Shown in pieces: positions 6,664 through 12,385 of a stretch of 12,385 bases of DNA. The position numbers and the translations under genes are program-made. Within the stretch, counting starts at the first letter, position 1. Each line of letters opens with the position of its first letter. The notes under the pieces are model-generated. The model saw only the letters and a program-made list of their open reading frames with translations, had not been told where the DNA came from and did not search any database. The DNA is from DATDRQ01 sp035291645 (lineage in GTDB: Bacteria > Chloroflexota > Anaerolineae > Anaerolineales > UBA4823): contig DATDRQ010000086.1 of NCBI GenBank assembly GCA_035291645.1, positions 1 to 12,385 on the forward strand. The letters are read 5' to 3'.

Positions 6664-6795
6664 AGTTCGGGATAAGCAAATGTCGTTGCGAGCCGGGCGC
6701 TCTTAGCCCGGCGAAGCAATCTCTCATTCTGTTTCAGAGATTGCTTCGGCCCAAAGAACGGGCCTCGCAACGACGGGCAGCATTTATCCCGTACT
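6664..6795. repeat. Palindromic MITE/REP-like repeat element
   Basis: The element is one long imperfect inverted repeat. Terminal arms AGTTCGGGATAA (6664-6675) and TTATCCCGTACT (6784-6795) match 11 of 12 when inverted. Inside, TCGTTGCGAG (6683-6692) pairs perfectly with CTCGCAACGA (6764-6773), enclosing three hairpins: GCCGGGC/GCCCGGC (6692-6698, 6706-6712), CGAAGCAATCTCT/AGAGATTGCTTCG (6712-6724, 6736-6748) and GGCCC/GGGCC (6748-6752, 6760-6764). The two halves are clearly homologous. Repeats built on CGTTGCGAG...GAAGCAATCTC are, from memory, dispersed in many bacterial genomes including Chloroflexota. TACCTTAAC occurs on both sides (6652-6660 and 6801-6809), a possible target duplication. 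It has no coding capacity. Its strong hairpins may end or stabilise the transcript coming from the 6841-7296 gene. Confidence 0.85.
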
Positions 6796-6840
6796 CAAGA
6801 TACCTTAACAAGGATCGGTTGAAAACCGGGTAGCCGAGCC

Positions 6841-7296
6841 TCAACCACCCAGGCCAGGCAGGAGCGGCCTGAACCAGGGCATACCCAACACGAGGGCCAG
6901 TACCGCCAGGCTGAACCAGATCGCTCCCCGGCGGTGTTTGGCGGTGTCATCAACAGCCCGGCGGGCGGTAGCCAGGCCGACGTGAACCAGGATCACTGCG
7001 AGCAGCATATACAAGAAGTGCTCAAGAAGAAAGAAACGCAGATCCGCATTTGCCATAGCCGCGCCGATATTACTAAAGGCAGCGCGAGTGATCGGGCTCA
7101 ATCCAAAATACAGGATCAACCCTAATAACAGCTGGGTATCCAGCGCGGCAGAGAGGAAAACACCTGCTTTTCGGTCGGTCTGGCTCCAATCCCGCTTCCC
7201 GAACCAGCCCCGGAAGGCGCGCGCCAGTGCGACGATCGCCAGGACGACGACGACCCAGCGCAGGATATTGTGAACTGCAAGGATTAACGGGTACAT
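6841..7296 (-). CDS. Small four-helix membrane protein, cytochrome-b-like, unknown function
   Basis: The 151-aa protein has four predicted membrane helices at about residues 8-27, 47-66, 88-110 and 124-140. Histidines fall in or near helices at positions 9 (AVHNILRW), 93 (LLEHFLYM) and 105 (ILVHVGLA), which could bind haem. The pattern, an N-terminal HNILRWVV, a short GWFGK loop, a helix with QLLLGLILYF, then RFFLLEHFLYMLLAVILV, resembles a widespread family sometimes labelled 'cytochrome B' in databases, especially in Bacteroidota, but its biochemical role is not established. That match is from memory of family features, not a search. The start ATG has GGGAG 5 nt upstream. The gene is divergent from the aminotransferase gene and followed by the palindromic repeat. 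Confidence 0.75.
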   Translation of the reverse strand: MYPLILAVHNILRWVVVVLAIVALARAFRGWFGKRDWSQTDRKAGVFLSAALDTQLLLGLILYFGLSPITRAAFSNIGAAMANADLRFFLLEHFLYMLLAVILVHVGLATARRAVDDTAKHRRGAIWFSLAVLALVLGMPWFRPLLPGLGG

Positions 7297-7454
7297 GGTT
7301 GCTCCCTTTTCGATGAAATTCCCCTGAATTACTCTGCAAATTTGTGCAACAGGATTTTACGCGAGCGAGCCGTACGTGTCAATTGGAGGAAGGCCATTAA
7401 GTCGTAACCCTTTTATGATAGGATAGGGACCAGCACAACATAACCGAGGCATCC
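7297..7454. other. Divergent intergenic region
   Basis: This 158-bp gap separates the leftward membrane-protein gene and the rightward aminotransferase gene and should hold promoters for both. A TATGAT at 7414-7419 could be the -10 of the aminotransferase gene (start site about 30 nt before its ATG), but no convincing -35 is seen at proper spacing. On the minus strand no clear hexamer pair stands out. No RNA gene or repeat is seen. Confidence 0.35.
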
Positions 7455-8804
7455 ATGGCAGAAATACCCGACGACGACATCCTCGATCTATCGCTCGAAC
7501 ACAGTTTCTGGACCTGGTCTGCCCAGGGCAAGGTCGCACCGATCCCGGTCAGGCGCGCCAAAGGCGTCTACTTTTGGGATACTTCTGAGAAGCGTTACCT
7601 GGATTTCAACTCCATGGTGATGTGTGTTAATATCGGCCACGGCGACGAGCGCGTGATCGAAGCGATCGTCGAGCAAGCGCGCGCCCTACCCTTCGCCGGA
7701 CCCTCCATGGCAACCAAACCACGCGCGCAGCTGGGTAAGTTGCTATCCGAGATCACCCCCGAGGGTCTGGATAAGTTCCTGTTTACGCTCGGTGGCGCGG
7801 ATGCGAACGAGAACGCTATCAAACTGGCGCGCGCCTACACCGGACGGCACAAGATCCTGGCGCGCTACCGCTCCTATCACGGCGCAACCGCCGGGGCGAT
7901 GGCACTGACCGGCGACCCGCGCCGGCTGGCCTGGGAGCCGAACCTGATGAGCGGCGTGGTTCATTTCCTGGACCCGTACCGCTATCGTTCGGTCTTCCAC
8001 CGGCGCCAGCCAGATCTGCCGGAAGCGCAATTCAACCAGGATTACCTGGATCACCTGGAAGAGATCATCCAGTTCGAGGGACCGGAGACGATCGCGGCCA
8101 TCCTGGTGGAGACCGTCACCGGCACCAACGGTGTGATCATCCCTCCGGAAGGTTACTTGCAAGGGGTGCGCCAGCTTTGCAACAGCTACGGCATCCTTCT
8201 GATTGCTGATGAAGTGATGAGCGGCTTCGGAAGGACCGGGCAGTGGTTTGCCGTCGATCACTGGAGCGTGGTCCCGGACTTGATGACAATGGCGAAAGGG
8301 TTGACTTCCGGGTATGCCCCGCTGGGTGCGGTGGCTATGCGCAGAGAAATCGCCGAGTTCTTCGATGAACGCGTTTTCCAGAGCGGGCTGACCTATAACG
8401 CCCACCCGATCTGCCTGGCTGCTGCTGTCGCCAACATCCGCGTCATCCTGGAGGACCGGCTGGTGGATAAGGCCCGGGCCATGGGCTCTGCCATGCACCG
8501 CTTGCTGACCGACCTGGGCGAGCAGCACCCATCCGTCGGCGAGGTGCGTTCGATTGGCCTGTTCGGGGCGATCGAGCTGGTGCGCGACCGCCAGACGAAA
8601 GAACCGCTGGCGCCTTACAACGGCAGCAGCCCAGAGATGACAGCAGTGCGCCAATACTTGCTGGATCATGGGGTCTACCTGTATACCCACTGGCATACCA
8701 TCCTGGTCATCCCGCCGCTGATCATTACGGAGCAACAATTGGAAGAAGGTTTTTCCGTCATCGACCAGGCGCTCGCCATCACCGACGCCTCAATAAAAGG
8801 ATAG
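7455..8804 (+). CDS. Class III PLP-dependent aminotransferase
   Basis: The 449-aa enzyme is a fold-type I, class III (omega-type) aminotransferase, transferring an amino group from a terminal amine or amino acid to pyruvate or a 2-oxoacid. It shows the cofactor phosphate loop GGADAN (113-118), the ring-stacking segment SYHG (140-143), the Asp that contacts the pyridine nitrogen in ADEVMSGFGRTG (Asp252) and the Schiff-base lysine in MAKGLTSGYAPLGA (Lys281). The N-terminus, with FWTWSAQG and a following GVYFWDTSEKRYLDF, resembles the taurine-pyruvate-type subgroup, but substrate assignment by eye is unsafe. A GAGG (7446-7449) lies 5 nt before the ATG. The methyltransferase gene starts 35 nt downstream, possibly in the same transcript, with no evident functional link. 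Confidence 0.92.
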   Translation: MAEIPDDDILDLSLEHSFWTWSAQGKVAPIPVRRAKGVYFWDTSEKRYLDFNSMVMCVNIGHGDERVIEAIVEQARALPFAGPSMATKPRAQLGKLLSEITPEGLDKFLFTLGGADANENAIKLARAYTGRHKILARYRSYHGATAGAMALTGDPRRLAWEPNLMSGVVHFLDPYRYRSVFHRRQPDLPEAQFNQDYLDHLEEIIQFEGPETIAAILVETVTGTNGVIIPPEGYLQGVRQLCNSYGILLIADEVMSGFGRTGQWFAVDHWSVVPDLMTMAKGLTSGYAPLGAVAMRREIAEFFDERVFQSGLTYNAHPICLAAAVANIRVILEDRLVDKARAMGSAMHRLLTDLGEQHPSVGEVRSIGLFGAIELVRDRQTKEPLAPYNGSSPEMTAVRQYLLDHGVYLYTHWHTILVIPPLIITEQQLEEGFSVIDQALAITDASIKG

Positions 8805-8839
8805 GATCCGGCTTACCCGATCCTCGACCACTGGGAGAG

Positions 8840-10270
8840 ATGGCGAAGTCCTCGAGCCAGGTGGCAGATTTCCCACCAGCTTTCATGCACCGGATGGAAA
8901 CCCTCCTGGGAGAGGAGTTTCCTGCGTTTCTGGCTGCGCTCCATGGAACCCCGCCCACCGGGCTGCGGGTGAACACCCTGAAACTCAACCCGGAGCAGTT
9001 CGAGGCAATCAGCCCATTCAAATTGGCGCCGGTCCCCTGGTGCGCGTCTGGTTTCACGCTCGAACAGATCCCACCCGGCGCACAAACTCCCGGCAAGCAC
9101 CCCTACCACGCGGCGGGGGTCTACTACCTCCAGGAACCCTCGGCCATGGCAGCAGCCGAACTGCTCAACCCGCAGCCCGGCGAACTCGTCCTGGACCTGG
9201 CAGCGGCGCCGGGTGGAAAAGCCACCCATCTGGCAGCCTTGATGCAAAACCAAGGGCTGCTGGTCACCAACGAGATCCACATGAAGCGTGTCTGGGACCT
9301 GGCCGAGAACCTGGAGCGCTGGGGGGCGCGCCATGCCGTTATAACGAACGAGACTCCCGAACGGCTGGCTGCCCAGCTGGGGGGCATTTTTGATCGGGTC
9401 CTGGTCGACGCGCCCTGCTCGGGCGAAGGGCTGTTCCGTAAGAATCCCCCCGCCCGCTCTGAATGGAATCCAAACCTGATCCAGGGCTGCGCGACCCGCC
9501 AGCGAACCATCCTGGAGGCTGCCGCCGGACTGGTCAAGCCTGGAGGGAGGCTGGCCTACACCACCTGCACATTCAATCCCGACGAGAACGAAGGCAGCCT
9601 GGCCCATTTCCTGGATAGACACCTTGACTTTGAGATAGTCAAAATTGAATCGACCCACCATTCTTCCCCTGGTCGTGCGGATTGGCTGGAAGAACCTGCT
9701 CCGCGGAATTTAGCGGGCGCAGTCCGTATGTGGCCCCACCGGGTTAACGGCGAAGGGCATTTTATTGCCGTTCTCCAGCGCACCGGGATTCAGCACTACA
9801 GAGCGGTGGATAAATTTACGCCTGAGAAACCTGGGAAAGAAATCGGGCGCGCCTTCGAGGAGTTCTGCGTAAAGACCGGGCTGGACCTCCCAGCCGATCT
9901 GCGACTGAGCCTGCACGGCTCCTACCTGTATCATTCCCCGCCAGAATTGCCCGATCTGGGTAAGCTGCAAGCGATTCACCCCGGTTGGTGGCTCGGCGTT
10001 TGGAAGAAGAACCGCTTCGAGCCTTCCCATGCGCTGGCAATCGGGTTAACCGTTAATGATATCCTGAGTAGAATAGATCTTTCGCTCGAAAATCCGGCTC
10101 CAGTTTACGCCTACCTGCGCGGTGAGAGCCTGCCGCTGGAAACGCTCGTGAACCATCCGGCTGGGGATGGATGGTCTGTGGTCACTGTGAATGGATTTCC
10201 CCTTGGGTGGGCAAAACTGGTACAGGGGATAGCGAAGAACTTCTACCCGCGCGGTCTGCGCTGGTCCTGA
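8840..10270 (+). CDS. RsmF-type 16S rRNA (cytosine-5-)-methyltransferase (NOL1/NOP2/Sun family)
   Basis: The 476-aa product methylates carbon 5 of a cytosine in rRNA using S-adenosylmethionine. The N-terminal part (PPAFMHRMETLLGEEF, then GLRVNTLK) is as in the RsmF/YebU group. The SAM-binding motif is LDLAAAPGGKATHLA (118-132). Motif IV is DAPCSGEGLFRKNP with Cys193, and motif VI is YTTCTFNPDENE with the catalytic nucleophile Cys243, so both cysteines of the family are present. The C-terminal 150 residues form the RsmF-type RNA-binding extension, ending in a PLGWAKLVQG-x-x-KNFYPRGLR segment typical of this group. The exact target base (C1407 in E. coli RsmF) is not shown for this lineage. The ATG 8840 is preceded almost directly by GGGAGAG, tighter than ideal; no better start is seen. 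The 3' end overlaps the opposite gene by 28 bp. Confidence 0.92.
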   Translation: MAKSSSQVADFPPAFMHRMETLLGEEFPAFLAALHGTPPTGLRVNTLKLNPEQFEAISPFKLAPVPWCASGFTLEQIPPGAQTPGKHPYHAAGVYYLQEPSAMAAAELLNPQPGELVLDLAAAPGGKATHLAALMQNQGLLVTNEIHMKRVWDLAENLERWGARHAVITNETPERLAAQLGGIFDRVLVDAPCSGEGLFRKNPPARSEWNPNLIQGCATRQRTILEAAAGLVKPGGRLAYTTCTFNPDENEGSLAHFLDRHLDFEIVKIESTHHSSPGRADWLEEPAPRNLAGAVRMWPHRVNGEGHFIAVLQRTGIQHYRAVDKFTPEKPGKEIGRAFEEFCVKTGLDLPADLRLSLHGSYLYHSPPELPDLGKLQAIHPGWWLGVWKKNRFEPSHALAIGLTVNDILSRIDLSLENPAPVYAYLRGESLPLETLVNHPAGDGWSVVTVNGFPLGWAKLVQGIAKNFYPRGLRWS

Positions 10271-11964
10271 ATTCGGGCCTGTTCGACCTGGAAAATACGG
10301 CGCAGAATCGCAAGGGTGCAGCCATAGGTGGCGTCCATCCCCCAATAAGAAAGGCTGCCTGCCCCAAGGTTCTTTCCTTTGCTGAGGGGTGTATCCGAGG
10401 CGTAATGCAGGATGCCGACCTCAAAGGGAACGCCGTAGAGATTGACCACCTCGTCCACCGGGTGGCGTTGGGGCCGGTTCATCTCATAGATGGCGGAGAG
10501 ATAGGGCCCGGCTTCCATCTCGATGTCGGTATAACCTTCCCGGTAAAAAACATCCATATAATTGGCGTTCTGTAAGAAGGTTCCCCGAACCGACACCGCT
10601 TTCTGGTTGTCCAGGACCGTCCCGAACATAACGAAGGGCGCAACATCCCCGGCAGCGAAGGCATTATGGAAAAGATAGGTGTTGCGGGATTGCTCGTCGT
10701 GGACGACGTTCGGGATCATGACATCCCCGACGACGCCATTCAAGGTGGCGGACTTGCCGGTGACAAATACTCCCAGGACCTCCACGACCTGTTCGGCGAC
10801 TTTCGACAGAATATTATACGCGGCCAGTCCTAGCGGGTAATCGATGTTCAGGATCAAGGCGTTGCTCTTCGCCAGGAAAGAAAAGTCCTCCCCGAGACGG
10901 GAATCAATGTAACGCGGGATCAGACTGGCTAGTTCGATCACCTGCGCTTCTACGTCGAAGATGTGTTCGCTGGGGACTCGTACGATGCCGCAGGCATTCT
11001 CGTGTTCTTCTGTCGAAACTTCTTTCTCGAGAAGGCTTTGGCAGCGTTGGTATTTCTTGAAAACGTAGTATAGAAAGTTTTCCCGGCTGGAAGGGACGCT
11101 CGAATCCTGGATATCAGCCCACTCCTGTAATAATCCTTCGTTCTCTGGCTCATTGAGGAATGCGATCAGCTCCTCCTCATGTTGCACCGGATAGCTGGCG
11201 AGCAGGTTGACGACGCTATGGGGGTTGCTTGAGACAAAGTAAACCGGCTGGTTGCGCAATTCGTGAAACCGGGTTTCGATGTTTTCCCACCAGATGCGCG
11301 TCGCCCGGCGATATTCACTTAGAGAACTGTTCAAGAGCTGCACCCGCAGGTTGCTGGGCCGCTCTGCGATGATCTGAAGATACTGGACAAAATTACTCCC
11401 CAACAGAATGCGCAATTGCTCCAGGTCTGCGACTGAGATCAGCAACACCTGGGCAAGCTGCTCGATCCTGGATGCATCCTTTTCGGCATGTTCTAATGTA
11501 AATGTTGCTGGCAGCCTCTGAAGCAAGGTGTGAATCTTATTCCATTCGATCTGGAAAGCGCAAAGCAGCGGGATAATATCATCGATATCTGTACGGCTGG
11601 CGATAAAACAAGCCAGGACACCACGCCCATCGAAATAACATCGCCGGCGCCGGGCGAGAGCAGATACTGGCTCCCATTCTTCCACGTTACCCAGACCCAC
11701 GCGGGCGAATGTCGACGTGCTTTGCCCAAGCACCACCAGCTGTACCTTCGGCATACATTCCGGTAGGCGCAGGATAGTGTAGACGAATGCAGACATGTCC
11801 GGGGCAGTTTCCCGGGCAGCCGGGTGAAGCAACGAACCCATGCGCGCGTGAGCTTCCTCCAGTGTGCGGATCTGAACCTCGGCGCTCGAGCGGAGCAGCG
11901 AGAAATACGTGCGTTGGTATAGTTCTATCTCTTCAGAGGCGGTGCTGGGTACGGTGCGTTCCAC
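10243..11964 (-). CDS. 573-aa uncharacterised protein with C-terminal nucleoside-phosphorylase-like domain
   Basis: I do not recognise a named gene; it recalls a domain-of-unknown-function family of this size (possibly DUF6909, from memory only). Residues 1-340 are mostly helical with no signal peptide; 70-145 hold a conserved-looking block (MPKVQLVVLG, then FDGRGVLACFIASR). From about 340 to 560 the motif order resembles the PNP/UDP phosphorylase and nucleosidase fold: VTGKSATLNGVVGDVMIP (401-418), VRGTFLQNANYMDVFY (459-474), TDIEMEAGPYLSAIYE (479-494, like the MEA motif that holds ribose) and GVPFEVGILHYASDTP (511-526, like the strand with the catalytic SD). SLSYWGMDATY follows. A purine nucleoside or nucleotide substrate is inferred, not shown. 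The start is GTG 11964; an in-frame stop lies 21 nt upstream and there is no good Shine-Dalgarno. The preceding gene ends 18 nt before, so coupled translation is likely. Confidence 0.8.
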   Translation of the reverse strand: MERTVPSTASEEIELYQRTYFSLLRSSAEVQIRTLEEAHARMGSLLHPAARETAPDMSAFVYTILRLPECMPKVQLVVLGQSTSTFARVGLGNVEEWEPVSALARRRRCYFDGRGVLACFIASRTDIDDIIPLLCAFQIEWNKIHTLLQRLPATFTLEHAEKDASRIEQLAQVLLISVADLEQLRILLGSNFVQYLQIIAERPSNLRVQLLNSSLSEYRRATRIWWENIETRFHELRNQPVYFVSSNPHSVVNLLASYPVQHEEELIAFLNEPENEGLLQEWADIQDSSVPSSRENFLYYVFKKYQRCQSLLEKEVSTEEHENACGIVRVPSEHIFDVEAQVIELASLIPRYIDSRLGEDFSFLAKSNALILNIDYPLGLAAYNILSKVAEQVVEVLGVFVTGKSATLNGVVGDVMIPNVVHDEQSRNTYLFHNAFAAGDVAPFVMFGTVLDNQKAVSVRGTFLQNANYMDVFYREGYTDIEMEAGPYLSAIYEMNRPQRHPVDEVVNLYGVPFEVGILHYASDTPLSKGKNLGAGSLSYWGMDATYGCTLAILRRIFQVEQARIQDQRRPRG

Positions 11965-11982
11965 TGGGTTTATACCTGGGTT

Positions 11983-12339
11983 CTATACCTTCCTACGCGA
12001 GAATAAATTGCTCCATCCACGGGGAGCGAAGATGCGGAAGATGAGGGAATAGATCACGGTCAATATTCCAAAAATAACCGCCAACAACAGGATGGATACA
12101 GCCAGATCCACCAGGTAGATTCGACCGATAGCAGGCATAGTAAATCCAAACCACAGAAAGCGTGGGACAGAAACCCACTGTTGGCGCGAATTCTCCTGAA
12201 TCAACAGCCTCGAGGCGGCGAAAGACAGAATCGGCAGCAGGATGATCAGCAGACAGCCAATCCCGCGCCAGACCGGGTGGATCTCCCAAGGGCGAGGCTT
12301 CTGAAACACCTGTTTGAAGGAAGCACTGTATTTACCCAC
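11983..12339 (-). CDS. 118-aa membrane protein, unknown function
   Basis: A short protein with two clear hydrophobic segments, about residues 27-45 (GIGCLLIILLPILSFAAS) and 80-100 (VDLAVSILLLAVIFGILTVI). The basic cytoplasmic-looking N-terminus contains PRPWEIHPVWRGIG, and the C-terminus ends in RGWSNLFSRRKV. The GTG at 12337-12339 is preferred because GGAGG (complement of 12346-12350) lies 6 nt upstream; the same frame opens at a TTG at 12369 which has no such site and would place the basic residues encoded by the Shine-Dalgarno inside the protein. I do not recognise a family. It overlaps the end of the upstream frame by 8 bp and precedes the 573-aa gene by 18 nt, a layout that indicates one operon. 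Confidence 0.7.
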   Translation of the reverse strand: MGKYSASFKQVFQKPRPWEIHPVWRGIGCLLIILLPILSFAASRLLIQENSRQQWVSVPRFLWFGFTMPAIGRIYLVDLAVSILLLAVIFGILTVIYSLIFRIFAPRGWSNLFSRRKV

Positions 12340-12385
12340 GAGGCACCTCCGCCTGACTTGCACGCTCAATGGCAGTCACTATCTT
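12332..12385 (-). CDS. 3' tail of an upstream gene (5' end beyond window)
   Basis: Reading leftward from the window edge, 17 codons (KIVTAIERASQAEVPRG) end in TAA at 12332-12334. The stop overlaps the start of the 118-aa gene by 8 bp, as in translationally coupled operons, and the residues look like an ordinary protein C-terminus. It is too short to identify, and the frame could be chance. Confidence 0.4.
   Translation of the reverse strand, partial: KIVTAIERASQAEVPRG
12346..12350 (-). promoter_or_regulatory. Shine-Dalgarno deciding the 118-aa gene start
   Basis: CCTCC on the plus strand gives GGAGG on the minus strand, 6 nt ahead of the GTG at 12337-12339. This consensus site favours that GTG over the TTG at 12369 that would extend the protein by 10 residues. 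Confidence 0.65.

Noticed and set aside
6664..6795. Repeat as a CRISPR unit or a tRNA-like gene
   Set aside because: A single palindromic element with no repeat-spacer pattern; the cloverleaf lacks tRNA-conserved T-loop and anticodon-arm dimensions.
6816..6828. CGGTT/AACCG hairpin as terminator of the 6841-7296 gene
   Set aside because: Five-bp stem with a three-base loop and no proper T tract; the neighbouring palindromic repeat has far stronger hairpins.
7743..8738. 331-codon open frame antisense to the aminotransferase gene
   Set aside because: Shadow of a GC-rich gene; His/Gln/Arg-rich with no family pattern, and the sense strand has all catalytic residues of a class III aminotransferase.
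8803..8824. AGGATC/GATCCT hairpin after the aminotransferase stop as a terminator
   Set aside because: Only 6 bp with a 10-nt loop and no T run; the methyltransferase gene follows at once.
10243..12385. Part of an antiphage defence island
   Set aside because: A nucleosidase-like domain alone is not enough; there is no recognisable nuclease, sensor, toxin or phage gene, and the neighbours are housekeeping.

Overview
The window reads as chromosomal DNA from a GC-rich bacterium, most plausibly an environmental Chloroflexota (Anaerolineae-like) genome. That placement is inference. It rests on the flavour of several proteins (the 118-aa and 573-aa hypothetical proteins, the class III aminotransferase), a small crtI-crtB carotenoid pair, and a palindromic repeat of a type I recall from such genomes. 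There is no rRNA or tRNA to settle taxonomy.

Layout, left to right. (1) 1-1526, minus: N-terminal two thirds of a molybdopterin-binding subunit of the xanthine dehydrogenase family, cut by the window edge. (2) 1527-1787: an AT-rich divergent regulatory region with a minus-strand promoter for the dehydrogenase and a good plus-strand promoter for a rightward set. (3) 1788-5701, plus: a 41-aa small ORF with a textbook ribosome-binding site, an SRPBCC-fold protein, GTP cyclohydrolase I (folE, whose 5' end seems frameshifted in a run of five C), then, from its own promoter, phytoene desaturase crtI overlapping phytoene synthase crtB by 10 bp. (4) 5722-7296, minus: an EamA/DMT exporter and a four-helix membrane protein, separated by a 130-bp palindromic MITE-like repeat. 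(5) 7455-10270, plus: a class III PLP aminotransferase and an RsmF-type rRNA m5C methyltransferase. (6) 10243-12385, minus: a tight stack of the 3' tail of a gene running off the window, a 118-aa membrane protein, and a 573-aa protein of unrecognised function whose C-terminal part looks like a nucleoside phosphorylase/nucleosidase domain; its 3' end overlaps the methyltransferase tail-to-tail by 28 bp.

How the genes may work together. CrtB and CrtI are consecutive steps from an isoprenoid diphosphate to a coloured carotene. An SRPBCC lipid-binding-type protein and a pterin-making FolE lie just upstream in the same direction, which suggests a photoprotection or oxidative-stress module; no light sensor, photolyase or cyclase is present in the window to prove it. 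The aminotransferase and methyltransferase may be co-transcribed but look functionally unrelated. The most novel part is the 10243-12385 stack: an uncharacterised large protein with phosphorylase-like motifs, apparently co-expressed with a small membrane protein.
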